A stretch of DNA of 64,000 bases from Planctomycetota bacterium (GTDB lineage: Bacteria; Planctomycetota; UBA1135; GCA-002686595): NCBI GenBank assembly GCA_020853575.1, contig JADYYP010000002.1:75983-139982 (forward strand), in the 5' to 3' direction. Below the pieces are notes generated by a model. That model saw only the letters and a program-made list of their open reading frames with translations, had not been told where the DNA came from and searched no databases. Below, in pieces: positions 1 through 8,441 of the stretch (positions within the stretch are counted from its first letter, which is position 1; every line of letters begins with the position of its first letter). Position numbers and translations under genes: made by a program.

Positions 1-570
1 CGTGCCCGCGGGCTCGGAAATGCCCTGGTGCAGCGTGAAGTACAGCGCCGCCTGATCGGTCGAGAAGCTCAGCGTGTCGCACAGCTTGCGCTGCCGCGCC
101 GCGATCCACTCGAGCACCTCCTGGCCGTCGACGCGGAGCACTTCCCAACCGGCTTGCACGCCGGCCGCGGCCGCCGAGTTCCACACCGACTTGACGAGCA
201 CTTTCTTGCCGGCGAGGCACCAGAACATGCCGCAGCCGGTCGACGCCGCTCGACCGTCGCTGGGCCAGGCGACGTCCTTGGTGAGCGCCGTCGGCCGCAC
301 TTCCGCGTGTCCGTCGCGCAAGCGCGCGAGCAAGCGCGCGAGCACGACCAGATGATCGGCATCGCTCTGCGCTGCGTGGGCCGCGGGTCGCAGCTCTTTC
401 TCGACGGCCTTCCAGTCGATCTGCTTGTGTGCGATCAGCGGGCCGCAGGCCTTCTCCAATTCGGTCCACGCGAACTCGAAATCGGCTTCGTACTTCGACT
501 GCGCGCGAACGAGCGGCGTGGTCGACACCACGGCGCAGAACAGCAGCAGCGTTGCGAGCCAGTTGCGCAT
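1..570 (-). CDS. S41-family (C-terminal-processing) peptidase, N-terminal part, runs off left edge
   Basis: Reading the minus strand from an ATG at 570 gives 190 uninterrupted codons to the window edge. The product begins with a signal peptide (MRNWLATLLL..., cleavage likely after VRAQ, residues about 22-25). A helical segment then carries the RLRDGHAEV motif typical of the helical N-terminal part of S41 proteases (usually L-x-DGHT). A PDZ-like stretch follows (NSAAAAGVQAGWEVLRVDGQEV, about residues 131-150). The catalytic Ser-Lys part lies outside the window, so activity cannot be judged. It is divergent from nagB with a 71-base gap. The family assignment rests on domain order and is moderately sure; a PDZ-containing non-peptidase is the alternative. 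Confidence 0.65.
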   Translation of the reverse strand, partial: MRNWLATLLLFCAVVSTTPLVRAQSKYEADFEFAWTELEKACGPLIAHKQIDWKAVEKELRPAAHAAQSDADHLVVLARLLARLRDGHAEVRPTALTKDVAWPSDGRAASTGCGMFWCLAGKKVLVKSVWNSAAAAGVQAGWEVLRVDGQEVLEWIAARQRKLCDTLSFSTDQAALYFTLHQGISEPAGT

Positions 571-641
571 GCGCAGGATGCTCCGCCACACTCGATCGGC
601 GGTCAAGTCTGGCGTGATTCGCAGGGGGCTCGCGCGGTAGC

Positions 642-1445
642 ATGACCGCGGCGAATCCCATGATGTCCACCGAGACACCGTCGCTGCCCGTGTTCGTCCG
701 CACGCCGTCGCAGGCGGCCGAGGACATCGCGGCGGAGATCCTGGAGCTGGTCGCGAGCCGGGCGCGCGCCGGCCGTTGCGCGGTGCTCGGATTGGCGACG
801 GGGCGCACCCCGCTCGAGATCTACGCGGTGCTCGCTCGGCGCGTGCGGGAGGAGCGTCTCAGCCTGGCCAACGTCGTGACGTTCAACCTCGACGAGTTCC
901 TGGGTCTCGCGCCGGCGCACCCGCAGTCTTTCCGCCGCTACATGTGCGAGCGCGTCTTCGGCCCGCTGGGCATCGAGGGCGAGCGCGGACACCTGCCCGC
1001 GAGCGACGTTTCCGACGCGCACACCGAGGCGCACTGCCGTGCCTACGAGCGCGCGATCGCCGAAGCCGGCGGCATCGATCTGCAAGTGCTCGGGATCGGC
1101 AGCAACGGCCACATCGGTTTCAACGAGCCGGGCTCGGCGCGCGACTCGCGGACGCGCGTGGTCGAGCTCGCGGACTCGACTCGCCGCGACGCGGCGGCCG
1201 CTTTCGGCGGGCTGGAGCGCGTCCCGCGGCGTGCGATCACCATGGGTGTGGCGACGATTCTCGACGCGCGGCGCATCCGCGTGTTGGCCTTCGGCGCGCA
1301 CAAGCGCGACATCGTGCGGCGCACGCTGGAGTCAACGCCGGGCAGTGCCCTGCCGGCGACGTTCCTGCACGGACACGGCGACGTGCGTCTGTACGCGGAT
1401 CTCGAGGCTCTCGGCACAGGCTTCCAAGGAGCATCGTCGCGATGA
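642..1445 (+). CDS. nagB: Glucosamine-6-phosphate deaminase
   Basis: This 267-residue protein matches the NagB/6-phosphogluconolactonase fold, and its length equals that of E. coli NagB (266). Visible motifs are LGLATGRTP (phosphate loop), FNLDEFLGL with the catalytic Asp-Glu region, and GIGSNGHIGFNEPG around the catalytic His. The C-terminal MGVATILDAR segment is also typical. The enzyme converts GlcN-6-P to Fru-6-P and ammonia in the cytoplasm, the exit step from amino-sugar catabolism into glycolysis. The next gene starts inside its stop codon (ATGA), so the two are translationally coupled. A second Met at 660 is an alternative start. Confidence 0.93.
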   Translation: MTAANPMMSTETPSLPVFVRTPSQAAEDIAAEILELVASRARAGRCAVLGLATGRTPLEIYAVLARRVREERLSLANVVTFNLDEFLGLAPAHPQSFRRYMCERVFGPLGIEGERGHLPASDVSDAHTEAHCRAYERAIAEAGGIDLQVLGIGSNGHIGFNEPGSARDSRTRVVELADSTRRDAAAAFGGLERVPRRAITMGVATILDARRIRVLAFGAHKRDIVRRTLESTPGSALPATFLHGHGDVRLYADLEALGTGFQGASSR

Positions 1446-2617
1446 GCAGCGACGCCGCGCTGCGCGCCGTGATCCGCGGTTGGCGCGATCGAGTGCACAC
1501 CGAGCTCCACGAGCGCGTGCTGCCGTTCTGGGTGCGTTTTGGGCTCGACCGCGAGTGCGGCGGCTACCGCGACCACCTCGATCGCGACGGCGCGCCGTTC
1601 GACTCCAAGAAGCACATCGGGTTGCAGGCGCAGGCCCTGTGGGTTTGGTCGCGCCTCACGGCGGACATCGAGCGTCGTCCCGAGTGGCTCGCGGCGGCGC
1701 AGACCGGCGCGCGCTTCCTGTTGGAGCACGCCCGCGGCCGCGACGGCAGCGTCTTCGCCACGACGACGCGCGAGGGCCTGCCGGTGCAGTACGCCGCCGG
1801 TCCACGGGAAGGCCTGTTCACTGCGACCGCGCTGTGCGAGTTCGCCAAGGCCAGCGGCGCCGCGAGCGCACTCGATGACGCGCGCGCGAGCCTCGAGCTC
1901 GCCCTCGGTGCGGCGCGCGCGGCGAACACGACGCGCTTGGCCGGTGCCCCGGCGACCAGCGAGCTCGACACCGTCACCCTGGCGCTCGACGCGCTCGATT
2001 CCTTCGAGCGTATCGCGCCCGGCGCCGCGCTGCCCCAGACGCGTGAATGGCTCGCGCGGCTCGCGCTGCACGTCCGGCCGGAGCTCGACCTGCTGCTCGA
2101 GAACGTGGCGCTCGATGGCCGCGTGCTCGATGGTCCCGAGGGTCGACTGGTGTCTCCGGGTCGCTGGTTGGTCGCGGCGCGGCAGTTGTTCGAGCACGCC
2201 GAGCGCGCGGGCGACACCCGCGGCGTGGAGCAGGCGCTGGGCGCGATGGAGAGCGCGCTCGACTACGGCTGGGACGGCGACGAAGGCGGCCTGTACCTGT
2301 ACCTGGACCGCGAGAACTACTCGCCGGTGCAGATCGAGTGGAGTCGCAAGCTCGCGTGGGTGCACGGCGCCGCCTTGGTGGCGACCTTGACCGCTTACAC
2401 GCACACGCACGCTCCGCGCTGGCTCGAACGCTTCGAGCAAGTCGCCGACTACACCTTCAACTACTTCCCCGATGTCGACCAGGGCGAGTGGTTCGCCTCG
2501 CTCGATCGCCGCAACCGCGTCAGCCAGCGCTTCAAGGCCGGGCCGCGCAAGGGCGGCTACGCCGTGGCGCGCTCGCTCCTGCGCTGCGAGCAGCTGATGG
2601 CGCAGTTGCTCGGTTGA
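1442..2617 (+). CDS. N-acylglucosamine 2-epimerase (AGE) family sugar epimerase/isomerase
   Basis: This 391-residue (alpha/alpha)6-barrel protein starts at an ATG overlapping the nagB stop. Family marks are the N-terminal LPFWVRFGLDRECGGY block, LDRDG, KKHIGLQAQALWVWSRL, a central WDGDEGGLYLYLDRE block and the C-terminal FKAGPRKGGYAVARSLL block. AGE enzymes epimerise GlcNAc/ManNAc, or isomerise mannose/glucose or cellobiose; substrate cannot be read from sequence. Many family members have a His in the C-terminal FHVPR-type block, but here that block reads YAVAR, so catalytic detail may differ. Coupling to nagB favours an amino-sugar substrate, which is an inference. Confidence 0.82.
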   Translation: MSSDAALRAVIRGWRDRVHTELHERVLPFWVRFGLDRECGGYRDHLDRDGAPFDSKKHIGLQAQALWVWSRLTADIERRPEWLAAAQTGARFLLEHARGRDGSVFATTTREGLPVQYAAGPREGLFTATALCEFAKASGAASALDDARASLELALGAARAANTTRLAGAPATSELDTVTLALDALDSFERIAPGAALPQTREWLARLALHVRPELDLLLENVALDGRVLDGPEGRLVSPGRWLVAARQLFEHAERAGDTRGVEQALGAMESALDYGWDGDEGGLYLYLDRENYSPVQIEWSRKLAWVHGAALVATLTAYTHTHAPRWLERFEQVADYTFNYFPDVDQGEWFASLDRRNRVSQRFKAGPRKGGYAVARSLLRCEQLMAQLLG

Positions 2618-2641
2618 GCCCGCGCGGCCGCGCGCTCGCGC

Positions 2642-3871
2642 TCAGTAGATCAGCGCCGCGGCGCGCGAGCGTTCGAAACGCGCGAGGTCGGCGCTCCACG
2701 AGGCTTCGATTTCCGCGAGCGTGGCGCCGCGCTCGAGTTGGCCGAGCAGCTCGGCATTGCCCCAGTGCTTGCCGATGGTGAGCTCGTCCGCGAGCCCGAC
2801 GCGCTCGCCGTAGAGCTTGCGCAACGTGACCAACACCGCCACGGCGGTGTGCAGCGGTCGGTAGACGCGCGGATCGTCGAGCACCAAGCGCACTCCACGC
2901 AGCGGTTTCGCGTTGAACTTGCCGTAGAACGGCTTGAAGGCCGTGGGTTGGAAGCGCACGCCCGGTAGCCGCAGGAGATCGAGCTCGTCGGCGAGCTCGT
3001 TGCCGTCGAAGAACTCCGCCGCCAGCGCTTCGAAGGGCATCGGCGTGCCGACGCCGTCGCTGACGTTCGTGGTCGAGCTCGCCACCATGCCGGTGGTGAC
3101 GTACAAGTGCGCTTGCAGCGCATGGGGGATGTGCGGCGAGGTCGTGGTCCAGGTGAGCCGCGTGTCGTCCCAGACCATGTCGCGCTTCCAGCCGCGCAGC
3201 GGCACGACCGTGAGCTCGCAGCCGATCTCGAGCACGTCGTTGTACAGCCGCGCGACCTCGCCGATGGTCATGCCGTGCGTCACCGGCAGCGGGCCCCAAC
3301 CGATGAACGAGTGGTAGGGCTCGCGCACCAGCGGGCCTTCGAAGCGCGTCCCTCCGATCGGATTGGGTCGATCGAGCACGACCAACGGCTTGTGCGCCGC
3401 CGCGCACGCCTTGAGCGTCTCACCCAGGGTCGAGATGTAGGTGTACGTGCGCGAACCGATGTCCTGGATGTCGAAGACCACGACGTCGAGTCGTTCGAGC
3501 GTGTCCGGCGAGGGCGCCTTGCGCGCGCCGTACAGGCTCTGCACCGGCAGGTTCGTGAGCGGGTCGAGCTCGTCGGCCACCGCGTCGCCAGCGGCCGCTT
3601 CGCCGCGGATGCCGTGCTCGGGTCCATACAGCTGCACCAGTCGAAACCGCGCGTCCATGGCCAAGCGATCGGCGGTCGGGAACAGCGCACCGTCGACGCC
3701 CGAGGGATTGGTGATCAAACCCAAGCGCTTGCCCGCGAGCGCCTCGGCGAACGGGCTCGCCGGCTCGAGCAGGACATCGATGCCCAGTCGCACACGTTCC
3801 GCTGCGCGCACCGAACAACTGAGGGGCAAAAGCAGCGCGAACGCGAGAGCGAGAACCGTCACAGGGCGCAT
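2642..3871 (-). CDS. namZ: DUF1343 / NamZ-type exo-beta-N-acetylmuramidase, secreted
   Basis: The 409-residue product starts at the ATG at 3871 with a signal peptide (MRPVTVLALAFALLLPLSC..., cleavage near VRAA). Family blocks are GLITNPSGVD, LYGPEHGIRGE, DIQDIGSRTYTY, LDRPNPIGG and a VTHGMTIGE segment, in the order found in DUF1343 proteins. Characterised NamZ enzymes remove MurNAc from the non-reducing end of peptidoglycan fragments outside the cytoplasm. It lies convergent to nagB and the AGE-family gene, 24 bases from the latter's stop, and the three form a plausible cell-wall sugar recycling set. The open frame continues upstream but overlaps another gene, so the ATG before the signal peptide is preferred. 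Confidence 0.85.
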   Translation of the reverse strand: MRPVTVLALAFALLLPLSCSVRAAERVRLGIDVLLEPASPFAEALAGKRLGLITNPSGVDGALFPTADRLAMDARFRLVQLYGPEHGIRGEAAAGDAVADELDPLTNLPVQSLYGARKAPSPDTLERLDVVVFDIQDIGSRTYTYISTLGETLKACAAAHKPLVVLDRPNPIGGTRFEGPLVREPYHSFIGWGPLPVTHGMTIGEVARLYNDVLEIGCELTVVPLRGWKRDMVWDDTRLTWTTTSPHIPHALQAHLYVTTGMVASSTTNVSDGVGTPMPFEALAAEFFDGNELADELDLLRLPGVRFQPTAFKPFYGKFNAKPLRGVRLVLDDPRVYRPLHTAVAVLVTLRKLYGERVGLADELTIGKHWGNAELLGQLERGATLAEIEASWSADLARFERSRAAALIY

Positions 3872-3950
3872 CCGAGAGCTTCTAGCGACTGGACTCGCCG
3901 CGGTCGAGTAACTTGGAGTTCGCTCGCCACACCCCAGCCTTCGGTCGATC

Positions 3951-4955
3951 ATGCTCACCCGCATCGCTCCCTTCGTCGGCGCGCTCGCGCTCGTCAGTTC
4001 CACGCTCGCGGCGCAGACCTTCGTGCCCTCCGTCGCGGTGTCCGTGCGCGACACCGACCTCGACGGTCTCGGCGACGGCTTCAACGCGGCTCCGTTCAAT
4101 GGCCTGCTGCGCCAGACGAGCACGCTGGAGGAGCGCGCCATCCAAGAGTTCGATCTCGGCTCGCTCGCCGGCGCGTGGATCCAGAGCGCCACGCTCGAAG
4201 GCGCGATCTTCGTCAACAACTCCTTCGACGTCGGCCCGCGCAACTTCGACTTCTCGCTGTATGCCGGCAACGGCGTGGGTGAGCTGGGCGACTTCCAGAG
4301 TGTCTCGACCTTCGTGGGCTCGGGCTCGTACCACCCGCCGACGCAGAGCTCGTTCCAGTACTCCTTCGACGTCACCAGCGCCGTGCAGGCCCTGCTCGCC
4401 GGCGGCGCGCAGCACGTCGGCCTCAAGGTCGATTGCACCAGCGTTCCCAACTTCCCCAACGTGCTCGGCGACGCCAGCGTCTCGCACCTCGACATCGTGC
4501 TCGCCACCTGCGGCGCGGGCCCGAGCTTCTGCACCGCGGGCACGAGCTCGAACGGTTGCGCGGCGTCGATCTCGGCCAGCGGCACGCCCAGCGCCAGCGC
4601 CGGGAGCGGTTTCACCCTGAGCGTGACCAACGTCGAAGGCGCCAAGCAGGGCCTGATCTTCTACGGCCTCAACAACACGGGTTTCACGCCGCAGGCGTGG
4701 GGGCCGAGCACGAGCTTCCTGTGCGTCAAACCGCCGACGCAGCGCATGTCCACGCTCAACTCCGGAGGCACCGCCGGCCAGTGCGACGGCGCATTCGCGC
4801 TCGACTGGAATGCCTTCGTCGCCGCCCAGCCAGGCGCGTTCGGCGCGCCCTTCGCCGGCGGCGAGCACGTCTTCGCGCAGGCTTGGTACCGCGATCCTCC
4901 GAGCCCCAAGACCACCCATCTGTCCGACGCGCTCGAGTTCGTGGTTTGTCCGTGA
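3951..4955 (+). CDS. Secreted protein with planctomycete-type C-terminal Cys domain
   Basis: A 334-residue exported protein with a signal peptide (MLTRIAPFVGALALVSSTLAAQ). Residues about 25-185 look like a DNRLRE-type beta-sandwich, with an ERAIQEFDLGSLAG opening that resembles the 'all-parts-beta' modules of such proteins. From about residue 188 there is a Cys-containing module (CGAGPSFCTAG, NGCAASI, FYGLNNTGF, SFLCVKPP, GGTAGQCDGAF, FAQAWYRDP) that recurs at the C-terminus of many predicted secreted planctomycete proteins. The function is unknown. Its stop overlaps the GTG of the SGNH gene, so the two are co-transcribed. The second half is the best taxonomic hint in the window. Confidence 0.7.
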   Translation: MLTRIAPFVGALALVSSTLAAQTFVPSVAVSVRDTDLDGLGDGFNAAPFNGLLRQTSTLEERAIQEFDLGSLAGAWIQSATLEGAIFVNNSFDVGPRNFDFSLYAGNGVGELGDFQSVSTFVGSGSYHPPTQSSFQYSFDVTSAVQALLAGGAQHVGLKVDCTSVPNFPNVLGDASVSHLDIVLATCGAGPSFCTAGTSSNGCAASISASGTPSASAGSGFTLSVTNVEGAKQGLIFYGLNNTGFTPQAWGPSTSFLCVKPPTQRMSTLNSGGTAGQCDGAFALDWNAFVAAQPGAFGAPFAGGEHVFAQAWYRDPPSPKTTHLSDALEFVVCP

Positions 4956-6241
4956 AGTCGAAGAAGCTCGGCCTGGCGAGCGCGGTGTTCGTGGTCGCCC
5001 TGCTCGCGGGGGAAGCGCTCGTCCGCTGGTCGTCGACACCGGCGTTCTCGTTCGAGAGCGCGCGTGAATCGGCGCGCCAGGTCGTGGCTCGGATGCGCGG
5101 TGGCGAGTGGGCCCCCGGCGACTCCGCGAGTGCCACGGACGGCGAGCCTGCGCCGCTCCCCGACGACTATCCCGAGCACCTGCTGCACGCCTACGTCGGC
5201 TTCGACACCGGCGGCTCCGACGACCTGTGCGCGGCCGAGTTGGCGCTGTTCGCCGAGCCGGAGGCGGCTGAGCGCATCGACGTGCTGGTGCTCGGTGGCT
5301 CGGTGGCGGCGGGCTTCGGCAAGGACTGCAACCGACAGCTCAAGCGCGGCCTCGAGGATGCTCCCCAGTGGCGCGGTCGCGAGGTGCGCGTGTTCAACGC
5401 CGGGCGCGGCGGTTTTCGCCAGCCGCAGCTGCTGCATCTGTTCGAGTACCTGTACGCCATCGGATATCGGCCCGACATCGTGATCGAGATCGACGGCTTC
5501 AACGAGGTCGCGCTGGGACTCGCCAACGCACGCGCCGGCGTGCATCCGGTGATGCCCTCGATCTCGCACTGGACGCACCTCGCGTCCGACGCGCCGCTCG
5601 GCCCGCGTGCGCTCGACGCCGTCGCCGTCGTGCGCAACGAGCAGCACGCCGCGCAGCGCGTGTTCGAGCGCGCCGAGTCGCTGGGCCTGTTCCACAGCGT
5701 CGTCGGCGCGCGCATCGTCCAGGCGCGGCTCGACGCGTCCTACGCGCGTTTCGCGGCTGCCAGCGAGGCGTTCGCGGCCTCACGCGAGGTCCAGGGCCAG
5801 CGCAGCTATCTCGTCGGGCCGGCCTTCGCCGGTGGCGACGCCGCGGCGCTGGACGCGGCGGTGGAGATCTGGTTCCAGAGCTCCGTCGCGCTGTCCGCGG
5901 TGTGCAAGGAGTTCGGCGCTCGCTACCTGCAGGTGCTGCAGCCGACGCTGCACGACGCGGGCTCGAAGCCACTGACCGAGAACGAGCGCAAGAAGGGCGC
6001 GGAGCCGTTGGTGTGGGCCGAAGGCGCGCGTCTGGGCTATCCCAAGCTCCGCGCGCGCGGAGCCGAGCTCGCGCAGCATGGCGTCGAGTTCCTCGATCTG
6101 TCGCAGGCCTTCGCGGCGGTGACCGACGAGCTCTACTACGACGTGTGCCACTTCGCGCCCGCGGGCAACCGCATGCTCGCCGTGCCGATCCTGGCGGCCC
6201 TCGAGGCGCTTCCGCCGCCGCCGCCGCGCCCCGCGCGTTGA
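4952..6241 (+). CDS. Membrane-anchored SGNH/GDSL-like hydrolase
   Basis: The 429-residue protein starts at a GTG that overlaps the preceding stop (GTGA). An N-terminal hydrophobic anchor (LGLASAVFVVALLAGEALV) is followed by SGNH blocks: LVLGGSVAAGFG (block I, nucleophile Ser), VFNAGRGGFRQPQ (block II Gly), IEIDGFNE (block III-like Asn), and YYDVCHFAPAGNRML with the D-x-C-H dyad (block V). Family members are esterases, acyltransferases or deacetylases acting on surface glycans or lipids; the substrate is unknown. The C-terminus is Pro-rich (PPPPPRPAR). The alternative is a catalytically idle SGNH-like surface protein, but all four key residues appear present. Confidence 0.75.
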   Translation: MKSKKLGLASAVFVVALLAGEALVRWSSTPAFSFESARESARQVVARMRGGEWAPGDSASATDGEPAPLPDDYPEHLLHAYVGFDTGGSDDLCAAELALFAEPEAAERIDVLVLGGSVAAGFGKDCNRQLKRGLEDAPQWRGREVRVFNAGRGGFRQPQLLHLFEYLYAIGYRPDIVIEIDGFNEVALGLANARAGVHPVMPSISHWTHLASDAPLGPRALDAVAVVRNEQHAAQRVFERAESLGLFHSVVGARIVQARLDASYARFAAASEAFAASREVQGQRSYLVGPAFAGGDAAALDAAVEIWFQSSVALSAVCKEFGARYLQVLQPTLHDAGSKPLTENERKKGAEPLVWAEGARLGYPKLRARGAELAQHGVEFLDLSQAFAAVTDELYYDVCHFAPAGNRMLAVPILAALEALPPPPPRPAR

Positions 6242-6434
6242 CGCCGCGACTTGGGTCGCGCCCAACGCCCCGCGGAGCGCCGCGAATCCGCATTTGGACG
6301 CCAGCGAGCCGTGTCCTCGCGCCGACGAATGGCAGCGCAAGCGGAACGGCCGCGCGATCCACGGGTTTGTGGGTGGACGCCGGCGCCGCATCCGCTCCAT
6401 GCTTGCCGGCAGCCCCCGCTCGCCCAGGACCCCA

Positions 6435-7250
6435 ATGATCACCGCGCTGTGTCTGAGCCTCGCGCTCGCCGTTCAATCCCCGACCCCGGCCCCCGCAGAC
6501 CCCAAGGCGATCGAAACGGCCGTGGCCGAGCTCAGCGCGGCCTTTGGCAAGGACGGCACGCCCGCCGCGCGCGCCGAGGCCATCCAGAAGCACGTGGGCG
6601 CGGTCGACGGACGCGTGATCGAGCTCGTGGCCAAAGGGCTGGCCGACAAGGAGGCGACCGTGGTCACGGCGGCGGTCGACGCCTTGGGGCACATGCGTCA
6701 CCCCAGCGCGCTCGACGCCCTGCAGGGCTACCTGAGGCGCGAGAAGAAGAAGCTGGCCGACGACACGGCGCTCCTACCGCAGGTGTTCAAGGCCATCGGT
6801 CGCCACGGCAGCGCGAGCTCGATCGACCTGCTCAAGGACGACCCCTTCGATCAACGCGCGTACGCCGCGGCGCAGGCGCGCATCATGTCGCTCGGCAACA
6901 TCCGCGCGACGGCCGCGGTCGAAGCGTTGGTCGACCTCTCGAAGCTCGTGGGGCCCAATCGCATGGACGGCCTGCGCAATGACTTCAGAGTCGCGCTGGC
7001 GCAGCTCACCGGCCAGGATCTCGGGCCCGAGTCGAGCGCGTGGCAGAAGTGGTGGCAGGACAACAAGAAGACCTTCCAGGTGCAGAAGGAAGCTCCCAAG
7101 CTCGACGGCATCTTGCAGCGCCAATGGCAGCGCTACTGGGGCCTGGGCGAGAAGCCCGAGGGCGCAGGTGAAGGCGGCCGCAAGCGGCGCGACAAGGGCG
7201 GCGAAAGCGGTGGCGAAAGCGGCGGTGGCGCGGGCAAGCGCGGCGGCTGA
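6435..7250 (+). CDS. Secreted HEAT-repeat protein
   Basis: A 271-residue protein with a short signal peptide (MITALCLSLALAVQ) followed by Pro/Ala-rich linker. Residues about 25-190 contain HEAT/PBS-lyase-like helical pairs (KHVGAVDGRVIELVAKGL; ATVVTAAVDALGHM; PSALDALQGYLR; IRATAAVEALVDLS). A W-x-x-W stretch (WQKWWQDNKKTF) follows, resembling planctomycete HEAT proteins that end in a short conserved helix. The last 30 residues are a low-complexity Gly/Lys/Arg/Ser tail. Such proteins are scaffolds; no partner can be named. An upstream Met at 6294 is in frame but precedes a non-signal Arg-rich stretch, so 6435 is chosen. Confidence 0.72.
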   Translation: MITALCLSLALAVQSPTPAPADPKAIETAVAELSAAFGKDGTPAARAEAIQKHVGAVDGRVIELVAKGLADKEATVVTAAVDALGHMRHPSALDALQGYLRREKKKLADDTALLPQVFKAIGRHGSASSIDLLKDDPFDQRAYAAAQARIMSLGNIRATAAVEALVDLSKLVGPNRMDGLRNDFRVALAQLTGQDLGPESSAWQKWWQDNKKTFQVQKEAPKLDGILQRQWQRYWGLGEKPEGAGEGGRKRRDKGGESGGESGGGAGKRGG

Positions 7251-7271
7251 ACGAACGGTCGGCGCGCGCGC

Positions 7272-8324
7272 TCAGCTCGAGTGCTGCGAGCCCAGCGCTT
7301 CCTCGGCCGATTCCCACACGTGGCGGCCGTGGTGCACGAGCTCCGCGCGCAGCTCCTCCGGCGCGCCGAGGACCTCGAAGGCCGGACTGGCTTCGAGTGC
7401 TTGGAGGCCCTCGTCGTCACCGATCGAGAGCCGCAGGTCGAGCTCCTGGGCGAGGTAGGCCAAGGCCGCTTGGCGCGGATGGCTCGAATTGCCTTGGAAA
7501 TCGTGGTGCCGGCCAGCGACCGAGGCCAGCGCTTCCGGCAGACGCCAGGCCTTCGCCAGCGCCGCACCGGCGGTCTCGTGCAAGCGAAACAGGCATTGCG
7601 CGACGCACGCGCTCGAGAGCCTCGCGCCTCCGCGGGTCTCGCTCTCGATCAAGTCCAGCACGACGATCTTGCCCACGTCGTGGAGCAGGCCGATCACGTG
7701 CGCTTCCTCGGCCTCGAATCCCAGCGCGACGCCGAGCGCGCGAGCGATGCGCGCCGCCGACTGCGATTGGCGCCAGACCTCCTCGGAGTAGACGCGCACG
7801 CCTTCGTGGTTGCCGATCGAGGAGCGCACCGCCGCCGTCAGCGCCACTCCGTGCACCGAGCGCAGCCCGATGCGCATCACGGCCTGTTGAAGCGTCCCGG
7901 CGGGGTTCTGGGTCGAGTACATGGCCGAGTTGGCGACGCGCAGCATCTCGCTCGTGAGCAGCGGATCGTGCGAGATGGTCTCGACGAGCTGCTTGATCTC
8001 GACCGAGGGTCGTTCGGCGAGCGCGATCGCGGCGGAGCTCGTGGGTGCGAGTCGCGGTAGCTCGAAGCGACCTTGGGCGACGCGCTGCGCGAGCCGTTCG
8101 GCGAGTTCGCGCTCGTCGGCCGCGAGCTCGGCCTGCAGGAGCTCGGGTCGGTCGAGCGCACCGATCGAGGGCCGGCGCTGCACTGGCTTGCGCGTCGGCA
8201 GAGCCGCCGGCGGAGACTTGCTCGCGCCGGGCGCCGCGCTCGACTCCACAGGTTGCGCCGCGGCCCCATCGTCCGAGCTGACGACCGGGAGCAGGCGGTT
8301 CTGGAGCCAGCTGAAAACACCCAT
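7272..8324 (-). CDS. HDOD-domain signalling protein
   Basis: This 350-residue protein starts at the ATG at 8324 (MGVFSWLQNRLL). Residues 1-110 are a Pro/Ala-rich and charged linker. An HDOD module follows (about 115-310) with ETISHDPLLTSEMLRVANSA, RIGLRSVHGVALTAAV, HVIGLLHDVGKIVVLD and LPEALASVAGRHHDF. The HDVGK and RHHDF motifs keep HD-type residues, although HDOD proteins usually act as non-enzymatic adaptors for signalling, motility or cell-cycle control. It is divergent from the glycosyltransferase-methyltransferase gene. A second HDOD protein (54290-56248) lies in the flagellar region. Confidence 0.82.
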   Translation of the reverse strand: MGVFSWLQNRLLPVVSSDDGAAAQPVESSAAPGASKSPPAALPTRKPVQRRPSIGALDRPELLQAELAADERELAERLAQRVAQGRFELPRLAPTSSAAIALAERPSVEIKQLVETISHDPLLTSEMLRVANSAMYSTQNPAGTLQQAVMRIGLRSVHGVALTAAVRSSIGNHEGVRVYSEEVWRQSQSAARIARALGVALGFEAEEAHVIGLLHDVGKIVVLDLIESETRGGARLSSACVAQCLFRLHETAGAALAKAWRLPEALASVAGRHHDFQGNSSHPRQAALAYLAQELDLRLSIGDDEGLQALEASPAFEVLGAPEELRAELVHHGRHVWESAEEALGSQHSS

Positions 8325-8441
8325 GGGCCTGGGCTGTGCATCGGCGCGGCCAGCGAAGAACGTTCGCGGAGGCGCCCGGCGAGGTCCCAAAACGTGGCAG
8401 GGAACCGACTCCACGGCCCATAATCGCACGCCCGCTCGCCC

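Noticed and set aside
776..2617. A 613-codon open frame that would extend the AGE-family protein upstream through nagB
   Set aside because: Its first 220 residues are an Arg/Ala-rich out-of-frame reading of nagB; family similarity begins only at the ATG at 1442.
2642..4645. A 667-codon minus-strand frame extending namZ
   Set aside because: The extra N-terminal part overlaps the secreted protein gene and the signal peptide begins only at the ATG at 3871.
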